Assembly (NCBI GenBank): GCA_016790815.1
Contig: JAEUOG010000064.1
Span: 1 to 64,000 of the forward strand
Length of the DNA stretch: 64,000 nt
From: Dechloromonas sp.
GTDB taxonomy: Bacteria > Pseudomonadota > Gammaproteobacteria > Burkholderiales > Rhodocyclaceae
Reading direction: 5' to 3'
The notes under the pieces were generated by a model. It searched no databases. It had not been told where the DNA came from and worked only from the letters and a program-made list of their open reading frames with translations. Position numbers and translations under genes: made by a program. How positions within the stretch are numbered: position 1 is the stretch's first letter; each line of letters begins with the position of its first letter. Below, piece by piece: positions 54,846-62,893 of the stretch.

Positions 54846-55910
54846 ATGCTCATGAAAACTCGAGTCCTGGTTGTAGATGATTCGGCCTTGATGCGTGGTT
54901 TGCTCAGCCAGTTGATCGGCTCGGCACCAGACATGGAGGTGGTGGGGGCGGCGCCTGATGCCCAGGTCGCCCGCGAAATGATCAAATCCCTTAATCCGGA
55001 TGTTATGACGCTGGATGTGCAGATGCCGAAAATGGGTGGCCTCGAGTTTCTCGAGCGCTTGATGCGTTTGCGGCCAATGCCTGTTGTCATGGTGTCATCA
55101 TTTACGGCATCTGCTTCGGATACCACGCTCAAGGCGCTTGAGTTGGGCGCCATTGATTTCATCGGCAAGCCTCGGGCCGAAAATGGCAAGAGCATGGAAA
55201 GCTACGCTGAGGAACTCGTCGAGAAAATTCGTGCCGCCAAAGGTGCTCGATTGCGTAGCGCCCTGAGTTTTTCAGCCACATCGCGACCGGTATCGTCGCC
55301 TGCTCCATCGCCATTCCCATCAAGACCTGGCTTGGCAGCGAGCGGGAAAATCATTTTTGTCGGTGCCTCGACTGGTGGTACGGAGGCAATCAAGGAGTTC
55401 CTCCAAGGCATTCCGGCTGATTGTCCACCCATTCTTATCGTTCAGCATATGCCTGAATCGTTTACGGCGTCATTTGCTCGTCGACTGGATTCGCTTTCTG
55501 CACCACGCGTCATCGAGGCGCAAGGGAATGAAAAGATTGAGCCGGGTACGGTATATATTGCCCCCGGACATTCGCATTTGCTCATTCGGCGAGGAAATGC
55601 CGGCTTCGTTACCGAGCTGGCGGCGACGCCCCCGGTCAATCGCCATCGTCCGTCAGTCGACGTCCTGTTCGACTCCGCCACGGCGCTTGTCGGGCGCAAG
55701 GCCGTTGGCGTTATCCTTACCGGGATGGGCAAGGACGGTGCGCAAGGCTTGTTGCGCCTTCGTCAGTCGGGTGCCAGAACATTTGGGCAGGATGAGGCGA
55801 GTTGTGTGGTCTACGGCATGCCGCGCGAGGCCTTCCTGATCGGTGCGGTAGAAGAGCAGTGCCCACTGGATGATATTGCGCGGCGGGTGATCGCGACAGT
55901 TTGTGCCTGA
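54846..55910 (+). CDS. cheB: Chemotaxis methylesterase/response regulator CheB
   Basis: A 354-residue protein with a receiver domain (VLVVDDSALMR, MTLDVQMPKMGG), a linker rich in Pro and Ser, and a methylesterase domain with catalytic Ser in GASTGGTEAIKEFL, His in QHMPESFT and Asp in GMGKDGAQG. It removes receptor methyl groups and, when phosphorylated by CheA, speeds adaptation. Two in-frame ATGs (54846, 54852) are possible starts. It closes the cheYAW-receptor-RDB group. Confidence 0.94.
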   Translation: MLMKTRVLVVDDSALMRGLLSQLIGSAPDMEVVGAAPDAQVAREMIKSLNPDVMTLDVQMPKMGGLEFLERLMRLRPMPVVMVSSFTASASDTTLKALELGAIDFIGKPRAENGKSMESYAEELVEKIRAAKGARLRSALSFSATSRPVSSPAPSPFPSRPGLAASGKIIFVGASTGGTEAIKEFLQGIPADCPPILIVQHMPESFTASFARRLDSLSAPRVIEAQGNEKIEPGTVYIAPGHSHLLIRRGNAGFVTELAATPPVNRHRPSVDVLFDSATALVGRKAVGVILTGMGKDGAQGLLRLRQSGARTFGQDEASCVVYGMPREAFLIGAVEEQCPLDDIARRVIATVCA

Positions 55911-55986
55911 TGGGCTTGTTGGACTTGTTGCCCATGGGCAAAAGATTAAACTAGGACCGTACTGATTTTTTGCGATAGGAAAATAA

Positions 55987-56292
55987 ATGCAGGCAAGTAT
56001 TCTCAATGAATCCGGCAAGGTGATCATCAAGTTGGTTGGGCGTTTTGATTTCAATACGCATCGCGAATTTCGTTCTGCATATGAGCCCCTTGTTCTGGAT
56101 CCAGCAGTTCGGTCGGTTGCAGTGGACTTTGCTGGAGTCGATTATCTTGATAGTTCCGCGTTAGGTATGTTGTTGATGTTGCGAGATAAGTTGGGTGGCG
56201 CGAGTAAAGAGGTTGCACTGACCGGCGTGCGGGGTAACGTAAAACAGGTGCTAGATATTGCTAATTTTGGTAAATTGTTTCAAATTTCCTAA
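55987..56292 (+). CDS. STAS-domain anti-sigma-factor antagonist-like protein
   Basis: A 101-residue STAS domain: KVIIKLVGRFDFNTHREFR, then VDYLDSSALGMLLMLRDKLG. The Ser in LDSSALG (56/57) is the site phosphorylated by anti-sigma kinases in SpoIIAA-like proteins. No kinase or phosphatase partner is seen nearby. It may affect chemotaxis output or a sigma factor; I cannot say which. GATAGGAAA precedes the ATG. Confidence 0.85.
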   Translation: MQASILNESGKVIIKLVGRFDFNTHREFRSAYEPLVLDPAVRSVAVDFAGVDYLDSSALGMLLMLRDKLGGASKEVALTGVRGNVKQVLDIANFGKLFQIS

Positions 56293-56442
56293 ATGTTCGG
56301 TGTGGTACAGCCTGAATGGGATATGGTGAGGGTGCCTGAATAGTGTGGCTAGCAGGTTCGTTTCCGGATAAGGCGGGGCTGTAAGTTTTGATTTATTGGC
56401 TCCAGCCAGGTGGCCCGGCAGGCAACACGCGAGAGGATGACA

Positions 56443-57411
56443 ATGTCAGAGTTATTAAAGAATATTGACGCGCGAACAAAATTGGCGGGCACGAACAAGC
56501 TCGAGATTCTTTTGTTCTTTCTCGGCGTAGATCAGCGCACCGGGCGTCGTGAAACATATGGCATAAATGTCTTCAAGGTTCGAGAAGTCATGCGCACGCC
56601 CGTGATTACTGCGGCGCCCGATATGCCATCCTCAGTTGAAGGCATGGTTAGTTTGCGTGGCTCGCTGGTCCCAGTCATCGACTTGGCCAAATACTCCGGC
56701 ATATCGCCCGAGACGCCCCGCGAAATCATGATTGTGACCGAATACAACGGCCACACGCAGGGGTTCCTGGTCGAAGGCGTCGATACCATCCTGCGCCTGG
56801 ACTGGAGCAAGATGCGTGTTCCGCCGGAAATGTTGACTTCGCAGACTGGCGGGCTGGTAACAGCGGTCACCGAACTGGAGGACAACCGTCTGGTGATGAT
56901 GATGGATGTCGAGAAGGTGCTTTCCGAAACCTCCGGAATTGACAACGAGATCATGTTCCGTGGGGTTGTTACGGTCGACCGTCCGGATAGCACGGTTTTC
57001 TATTGCGATGACTCAAGCGTAGCCCGCAAGCAGATAGAGCGTACGCTCGCCGCTATGGGCGTAAAGGGTTTGTCTGCAGTCAACGGCCGCCAGATGTGGG
57101 AAGAGATGGAGAAGGTCGCTACCTATGCCCAGTCGATTGGCAAACCAGCCTCGTCAATTATCAGCCTGATTTTGACTGACATCGAAATGCCCGAAATGGA
57201 TGGGTATATCCTGACCAAGAAAATCAAGTCTGATCCACGATTCAACGGGATTCCGGTGATTATGCATTCGTCTTTGTCCGGGATGTCCAACCAAAAGCTA
57301 GGGGTATCAGTTGGTGTGGATGAATACGTCCCAAAATTTGAACCGTTGCGTCTGTCCGAAACACTGGCTAGGCGACTGGGCGTGGAAACTACGCCGGTTC
57401 GTTTGGCGTAA
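56443..57411 (+). CDS. cheV: Chemotaxis protein CheV (first copy)
   Basis: A 322-residue fusion of a CheW-like domain (about 1-160: KLEILLFFLG, VFKVREVMRTPVI, MVSLRGSLVPVIDL) with a receiver domain (about 180-320; FYCDDSSVAR and LILTDIEMPEMDG). CheV couples CheA to receptors, with the receiver giving adaptation or phosphate buffering. The ATG at 56443 has GAGAGG six bases upstream; two earlier starts are weaker. Confidence 0.92.
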   Translation: MSELLKNIDARTKLAGTNKLEILLFFLGVDQRTGRRETYGINVFKVREVMRTPVITAAPDMPSSVEGMVSLRGSLVPVIDLAKYSGISPETPREIMIVTEYNGHTQGFLVEGVDTILRLDWSKMRVPPEMLTSQTGGLVTAVTELEDNRLVMMMDVEKVLSETSGIDNEIMFRGVVTVDRPDSTVFYCDDSSVARKQIERTLAAMGVKGLSAVNGRQMWEEMEKVATYAQSIGKPASSIISLILTDIEMPEMDGYILTKKIKSDPRFNGIPVIMHSSLSGMSNQKLGVSVGVDEYVPKFEPLRLSETLARRLGVETTPVRLA

Positions 57412-57431
57412 ATGGATAGCGGGAGTTGACG

Positions 57432-58367
57432 ATGGAACTCGTTGAAAACAAAAACCTGCTTGATAGTGTTGATGCCCGGACACGTCTTGCGGGTTCCAAC
57501 AAGATGGAAATCCTGCTTTTCTCGTTAGGGACGCGCGAGATTTTTGGCATCAATGTCTTCAAGGTCCGAGAGGTCGGCAGGACGCCGCATATAACCAAAA
57601 CTCCCAACATGCCTCGTGGCGTAGAGGGATTGATTTCGTTGCGCGGGAACGTGATTCCGGTGTTGTCCCTGGCCCCCTTCATGCAGTTGGATGCGCCAGC
57701 GGGTCTCGGCAAGACCATGATGGTTGCCGAGTACTCGAAACGTACGCTGGGATTTTTGGTTCACGATGTTGATCGCATCATTCGTGTCGATTGGGAGCGT
57801 GTGAAAGCGCCGGAAAGTGTTCTGGCGACCAATCAGGGCTTGATCACGGCCGTAATCGAGCTAGAAAGTGGTGGTCTGGTTTCCATTCTCGATGTCGAAC
57901 AAATTCTGGCCAATGCATTTGGCGAAGCAATGATTGTGGATATCACTCCGGCGCGGGTTGATCCTGATACGAGCGTATTTTTCGTCGATGATTCGATCGT
58001 GGCGCGGCGCAAGATCGCCGAGGTGCTTGATAAACTGGGCGTTCGCCACAAGCACGCAACAAATGGTATGGAGGCGTGGACGCGCCTTCAGGGTATTGCA
58101 GCGCATGCCACACAAATGGGGCAGAATGTTCGACAGGATGTCCGCCTTATTCTGGTTGACGCCGAGATGCCTGAAATGGACGGCTATGTTTTGACCAAGA
58201 ATATCAAGTCAGACCCGCGCTTTGCTGGCGTCCCCGTGGTTATGCATTCATCACTGTCTTCCGAGGCCAACCGTGCCATGGGGAAGTCGGTTGGCGTGGA
58301 TGCATATGTCGCCAAGTTTGATGCCGAGGCGCTGGCCGACACGCTGCGCCCGCTGATTGAACGATAA
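57432..58367 (+). CDS. cheV: Chemotaxis protein CheV (second copy)
   Basis: A 311-residue paralogue of the gene before it, 20 bases downstream. The CheW part shows KMEILLFSLGTREIFGINVFK and LISLRGNVIPVL; the receiver shows FFVDDSIVAR and LILVDAEMPEMDG. Both CheV keep the phospho-Asp. Tandem duplication with divergence suggests distinct receptor partners. ATG 57432 has GGGAG six bases upstream. Confidence 0.92.
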   Translation: MELVENKNLLDSVDARTRLAGSNKMEILLFSLGTREIFGINVFKVREVGRTPHITKTPNMPRGVEGLISLRGNVIPVLSLAPFMQLDAPAGLGKTMMVAEYSKRTLGFLVHDVDRIIRVDWERVKAPESVLATNQGLITAVIELESGGLVSILDVEQILANAFGEAMIVDITPARVDPDTSVFFVDDSIVARRKIAEVLDKLGVRHKHATNGMEAWTRLQGIAAHATQMGQNVRQDVRLILVDAEMPEMDGYVLTKNIKSDPRFAGVPVVMHSSLSSEANRAMGKSVGVDAYVAKFDAEALADTLRPLIER

Positions 58368-58391
58368 CAACCCCAGTTTCCGGAGTACTGC

Positions 58392-58787
58392 ATGGCTGCT
58401 GATCCCAAAATGAAATTTCTGGTGGTGGATGATTTTTCCACTATGCGTCGAATTGTCAGAAACCTGCTGAAGGAGCTTGGTTTTACGAACGTCGATGAGG
58501 CTGAGGATGGTGCGATAGCATTGCAGAAGCTTCAGTCAGGCGGTTTCGAGTTCGTCGTGACTGACTGGAATATGCCGAATATGGATGGACTCACCTTGTT
58601 GCAGTCCATTCGTGCAACTCCAAACCTCAAGCATCTGCCAGTGCTGATGATTACCGCTGAAGCAAAGAAGGAAAACATCATTGCTGCAGCACAGTCCGGG
58701 GCCAGTGGTTACATCGTCAAGCCGTTTACTGCAGGGACTCTTTCGGAAAAATTGAACAAGATTTTCGAAAAAATGGGCCAGGCGTAA
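58392..58787 (+). CDS. cheY: Chemotaxis response regulator CheY (second copy)
   Basis: A 131-residue receiver of the E. coli CheY kind: [24 protein letters not shown], phospho-Asp near 58 in [24 protein letters not shown] and [11 protein letters not shown]. It is followed at 10 bases by cheZ, so it is the best candidate for the flagellar switch ligand. GGAGTACTGC precedes the ATG. Confidence 0.95.
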   Translation: MAADPKMKFLVVDDFSTMRRIVRNLLKELGFTNVDEAEDGAIALQKLQSGGFEFVVTDWNMPNMDGLTLLQSIRATPNLKHLPVLMITAEAKKENIIAAAQSGASGYIVKPFTAGTLSEKLNKIFEKMGQA

Positions 58788-58796
58788 GGGGAAAAA

Positions 58797-59660
58797 ATGT
58801 CTGCCAATAACGATTCCGATGATCTTGAAGCCCTCTTCGACTCCATTGCGGCTGGTAGTGCGGCCGCTCCGGAACAGTCCAGCAAGGTGGTCGTAGAACC
58901 TCCGGCTAACGCAGCATCCTCTGATGGGGATAGCGATGATCTGCAAGCCTTGTTCGACAGCGTTTCCGCGCAAGCCGAGGTTGCGAATGCAGATACCTCA
59001 GCGTTTGCTGATTCTGTCCAGCATCCCGGCGGCTCCGCCGAGAATTGGTCTCAGCAGGAAGCTGTCTTCAATCGGATAGGGCATATGGCGCGTGCGTTAC
59101 ACGACACGCTCGGGCAGCTCGGCTACGACAAGCTGATAGAGAAGACTGTCTCGGCACTCCCTGACGCCAAGGACCGACTTGCCTACGTTGCTAATTTGAC
59201 GGAGCAAGCGGCTTGCCGAGTCCTGAATGCAACCGATATAGCCAGTCCGCTGATTGAGGGCATGGAGAATGGTGCTCTTGCCCTCGGCAAGCGCTGGGAC
59301 AAGGTTTTTGCCAATCAAATGAATCCTGCCGAATTCAAGGCGTTGGCGGCTGAGACGCGTGCGTTTCTGAACGAGCAGCTACCTCAGAAAGCACAGGCTA
59401 CACATGCCCAGTTGACAGAAATCATGATGGCCCAGGATTTTCAGGATCTGACGGGGCAAGTTATCAAGAAAATTGTTGCCCTTGCTCACGAGCTTGAGTC
59501 TGGACTGATGACCGTGCTGTTGGAGGTCCTGCCGGAAACCAAGCGCACGGAAGAGGTTGCCAGTTTGATGAATGGTCCGGTAGTGAACGCCGAAGGGCGT
59601 ACCGATGTCGTGGTTAACCAAGAGCAGGTTGATGACCTGCTGGACAGCCTCGGGTTCTGA
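58797..59660 (+). CDS. cheZ: CheY phosphatase CheZ with duplicated N-terminal motif
   Basis: A 287-residue CheZ, longer than the E. coli protein (214). The long helical hairpin has the catalytic DLTGQ (Asp near 217, Gln near 221) within MMAQDFQDLTGQVIKKI. The C-terminal CheY-binding peptide is QVDDLLDSLGF. The N-terminus adds two copies of SDDLxALFDS (residues 7-16 and 46-55), which resemble that peptide. CheZ dephosphorylates CheY-P, normally near receptor arrays. The ribosome site GGGGAAA lies just before the ATG. Confidence 0.93.
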   Translation: MSANNDSDDLEALFDSIAAGSAAAPEQSSKVVVEPPANAASSDGDSDDLQALFDSVSAQAEVANADTSAFADSVQHPGGSAENWSQQEAVFNRIGHMARALHDTLGQLGYDKLIEKTVSALPDAKDRLAYVANLTEQAACRVLNATDIASPLIEGMENGALALGKRWDKVFANQMNPAEFKALAAETRAFLNEQLPQKAQATHAQLTEIMMAQDFQDLTGQVIKKIVALAHELESGLMTVLLEVLPETKRTEEVASLMNGPVVNAEGRTDVVVNQEQVDDLLDSLGF

Positions 59661-59672
59661 GGGAGGTAAAAA

Positions 59673-61580
59673 ATGAGCGACTTTGGCGGAATGGAAGATC
59701 TGCTGCAGGATTTTCTGCAGGAGGCCAACGATCTGTTGTCGGATGTTGATAACAAGCTCGTCGATCTTGAAAAGATGCCCGATGATCGTGCGTTGCTGAA
59801 CGATATCTTTCGCGGCTTCCACACCGTCAAAGGCGGGGCTGGGTTTCTCAATGCCACCGAACTGGTGACACTGTGCCATTTGACCGAAAATCTCTTCGAT
59901 CGACTGCGTAACGGCGAACTCGAGCTGACTGCCGAGTTAATGGATGTAATCATGGATGCTACAAAGGGCGTCCGTGAAATGTTCGGCGAACTGGGACAGA
60001 TGGTTCAGCCGCAGCCAGCAGACCCTGCAGTCATTGCTGCACTCAAAGGGGTTTTGAGCGGCGATGCTACTGGCTTAGCCCATAGTGAGGCTGCTCCTCC
60101 GCCCGCAGCTGAAGTTACCCCAGTGTCTGCGCCCGTAGCAGGGGAGCCTGACTGGAATGCGCTGCATGCCGCCGTAACCGGTCAGCCGGCTGCGGAACCA
60201 AGCCTGAGCGAAGTTATCACTAAAGCGGAAACAGCGATTGTTGAGTCTGTCGTTACGCCAACTGCGGTTGTGGCGCAGGCGCCGGCAGCGGCATCACCAT
60301 TTGGTCGGCGGGCAACAGATAAACCGGGTGGCCAGCCGAGTTCGGCGCGGCGAGCTGAAGAACGTGGGCGTGAGAATACCATCCGCGTGGATACATCCCG
60401 ACTGGACCAGGTCCTGAATCTGTCGGGTGAAATTGGCTTGACCAAAAACCGTTTGACCAGCTTGCGCGCCGATATCCTTGCCGGGAAGAGTGACTCGGAA
60501 ACCTTGCACGCACTGGATCAGGCGGTTAGCCAACTGGATTTGCTGGTATCTGATCTGCAGAACTCGGTAATGAAAACGCGGATGCAGCCAATTGGTCGGC
60601 TATTCCAGAAATACCCGCGAATTGCCCGTGATCTGGCTCGCCAACTTGGCAAGGATGTCGAGCTTGTTCTTGCGGGTGAAGAGACAGAGGTCGACAAGAC
60701 CATGATCGAGGACTTGGCCGATCCTCTGATTCACCTGATTCGCAATGCGGTGGATCACGGCGTGGAGATGCCCGAGGAACGCCAGGCTGCCGGCAAGCCG
60801 CCGAAGAGCCTGGTTCGCTTGGAGGCAAGGCAGGAAGGCGACCACATCGTCCTGATCATCGCCGATGATGGCAAGGGAATGAATGCAGAGCGTATTCGTG
60901 CGAAGGCGACGGAAAAAGGTTTGATTTCTGAAGAGGAGGCCAATACGCTTGATGAGCGCCAGAGCCTCAACCTGATCTTCATGCCGGGTTTCTCCACCAA
61001 GACGCAAATTTCCGATGTTTCTGGGCGAGGCGTTGGCATGGATGTGGTCAAGACCAACATCCAGAAATTGAATGGATCCATCGAGATTCGGTCGGAGCCC
61101 GGTAAAGGCTCGGTTTTTATCATTTCCTTGCCGTTGACCCTGGCGATTTTGCCAGTACTGCTTGTCTTGCTTGGCGATCAGCCGTTTGCATTGCCGCTGT
61201 CACTGGTTCGGGAAATATTGCCGATCGAGCAGAATCGGATTCAGGAAGTGGGTGGCAAGGAGACCCTGGTTGTCCGTGGCGAGGTTCTGCCGGTAATCAC
61301 GCTGGCGCGATTGCTAGGTTGGCCGGTTGAGCGATACCCGGAGTACGGCGTGTTCATGCAGACAGCGGAGCGCAGTTTCATTTTGGCGGTTGATAGTTTT
61401 GCCGGACGGGACGATGCGGTGATTAAATCGCTTGAAGATTTTCGGCCGAAAGGCGTGGCCGGTGTCACAACACTGTCGAACGGCCAGATTGTCCTGATTC
61501 TGGACATGAAGGAGTTGTTGTCCGATCTTGGCCAGCATCCCGATTTCGGGTCGGGAGTCAGGGCGCTCGACTTCGCCTGA
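59673..61580 (+). CDS. cheA: Chemotaxis histidine kinase CheA (second copy)
   Basis: A 635-residue CheA. P1 has FRGFHTVKGGAGFLN with phospho-His near 50. A poorly conserved Ala/Pro/Val-rich linker (about 115-225) replaces an evident P2 docking domain. P3 (SRLDQVLNLSGEIGLTKNRL), P4 (NAVDHGVEMPEE; ADDGKGMN; GRGVGMDVVKTN) and P5 follow. It sits after cheZ and before a terminator, 15 kb from the first CheA. Without P2 it may phosphorylate partners less selectively. GAGGGAGGTAA precedes the ATG. Confidence 0.93.
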   Translation: MSDFGGMEDLLQDFLQEANDLLSDVDNKLVDLEKMPDDRALLNDIFRGFHTVKGGAGFLNATELVTLCHLTENLFDRLRNGELELTAELMDVIMDATKGVREMFGELGQMVQPQPADPAVIAALKGVLSGDATGLAHSEAAPPPAAEVTPVSAPVAGEPDWNALHAAVTGQPAAEPSLSEVITKAETAIVESVVTPTAVVAQAPAAASPFGRRATDKPGGQPSSARRAEERGRENTIRVDTSRLDQVLNLSGEIGLTKNRLTSLRADILAGKSDSETLHALDQAVSQLDLLVSDLQNSVMKTRMQPIGRLFQKYPRIARDLARQLGKDVELVLAGEETEVDKTMIEDLADPLIHLIRNAVDHGVEMPEERQAAGKPPKSLVRLEARQEGDHIVLIIADDGKGMNAERIRAKATEKGLISEEEANTLDERQSLNLIFMPGFSTKTQISDVSGRGVGMDVVKTNIQKLNGSIEIRSEPGKGSVFIISLPLTLAILPVLLVLLGDQPFALPLSLVREILPIEQNRIQEVGGKETLVVRGEVLPVITLARLLGWPVERYPEYGVFMQTAERSFILAVDSFAGRDDAVIKSLEDFRPKGVAGVTTLSNGQIVLILDMKELLSDLGQHPDFGSGVRALDFA

Positions 61581-61605
61581 ATCCTGTTTTCAGTCAACGA
61601 GTTGA

Positions 61606-61635
61606 GAGGGGGCGCTGCCCCCTCTTTTCTTTTTG
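61606..61635 (+). terminator. Intrinsic terminator after the second cheA
   Basis: Stem AGAGGGGG paired with CCCCCTCT, loop CGCTG, then TTTTCTTTTTG. It separates the chemotaxis genes from flhB. A good -10-like TATAAT at 61706-61711 lies downstream but lacks a clear -35. Confidence 0.9.
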
Positions 61636-61753
61636 CAGGTTTACTCTGTTGTCATGGGTTTGCGGTCGTCACCTAAGAAACGAAGTAAATAAACGCACGT
61701 ACCTATATAATTTTTCTGGTTTTTTCCTATAATAGCCATAACGTAAACCAAAG

Positions 61754-62893
61754 ATGGCTATGGCCGAAGATAGCGACCTCGAGAAAACAGAAGAGCCTAC
61801 AAGTAGGCGAATCGAGCAGGCTCGGGAGAAAGGGCAGGTCCCTCATTCTCGTGAGCTGAGTACCTTTCTTGTGTTGATCGTCGCTGGCGCTTCTTTCTGG
61901 ATGATGGGGGGCTGGTTTCTTGAGCGCTCCATCGCAATTCTGAAGAAAGGGTTTGCCGTTGAGTCGGAGGTGATGCGTGAGCCGGCCCTGATGTTGCCGC
62001 GCTTGGCTGAGATTTCCGGCGACGCCTTGTTTGCGTTTTCTCCCTTGCTTGGCCTATTGTTGCTGGCCGCAGTCCTACCCCCATTTTTCCTGAATGCATG
62101 GGTGTTTTCCCCTCAGGCACTCGTTCCCGATTTCAATCGACTCAATCCGCTGACCGGCTTCGGTCGGATGTTCTCCTGGAACAGTCTCATGGAGTTGGGC
62201 AAGGCTACGCTCAAGGCTGGCTTGCTGGGTGGGGTTGCGGTTGCGTTGATCTGGGGCGAGCGCGACGAGATATTCGGATTGTTGGGCGAGCCTCTGGAGG
62301 CTGCGCTGGTGCATGCAGGAAATCTCGTTTCCTTCTCTTTCTTGATTATGGCTGCAACGCTGCTGTTGGTTGTTGCAGCGGATGTGCCTTTTCAGTTGTG
62401 GCAATACTTTGACAAGCTGAAGATGACCAAGGAAGAGGTCAAGCAGGAAATGAAGGAAATGATGGGTGACCCACACGTCAAGGGTCGCATTCGCAGTCTG
62501 CAGATGCAGGCTGCGCGCAAGCGCATGATGTCTGCAGTCCCGACGGCAAACGTGGTTGTGACGAACCCGACCCATTTTGCTGTTGCACTTGTCTATCAGA
62601 CCGGTATGGCTGCGCCGAAGGTTGTTGCCAAGGGAACGGGCATGATCGCCCTGAAGATTCGCGAAATTGCCAACGAAAATGCGGTACCGATCATGGAGGC
62701 GCCGCCACTGGCCAGGGCGCTCTACAAGCATGCAGAGCTGGATTCGGAAATTCCCTCTGCCCTGTATAACTCCGTAGCAGAAGTGCTTGCCTATATCTAC
62801 CAGCTGGCCACCTGGCGTCAGGTGGGTGGTGTCTATCCGGTGCCTCCCCGCGACTTGCCGGTGCCTGCAGAACTGATTCCGGAGGCGGCGTAA
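61754..62893 (+). CDS. flhB: Flagellar type III export switch protein FlhB
   Basis: A 379-residue export-gate protein. The N-terminus has EDSDLEKTEEPTSRRIEQAR, followed by about four transmembrane helices and a cytoplasmic domain with the autocleavage site NPTH (about residues 271-274). FlhB switches substrate specificity from rod/hook to filament. ATG 61754 and 61760 are both possible. It ends directly before flhA (TAAATG). Confidence 0.95.
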   Translation: MAMAEDSDLEKTEEPTSRRIEQAREKGQVPHSRELSTFLVLIVAGASFWMMGGWFLERSIAILKKGFAVESEVMREPALMLPRLAEISGDALFAFSPLLGLLLLAAVLPPFFLNAWVFSPQALVPDFNRLNPLTGFGRMFSWNSLMELGKATLKAGLLGGVAVALIWGERDEIFGLLGEPLEAALVHAGNLVSFSFLIMAATLLLVVAADVPFQLWQYFDKLKMTKEEVKQEMKEMMGDPHVKGRIRSLQMQAARKRMMSAVPTANVVVTNPTHFAVALVYQTGMAAPKVVAKGTGMIALKIREIANENAVPIMEAPPLARALYKHAELDSEIPSALYNSVAEVLAYIYQLATWRQVGGVYPVPPRDLPVPAELIPEAA

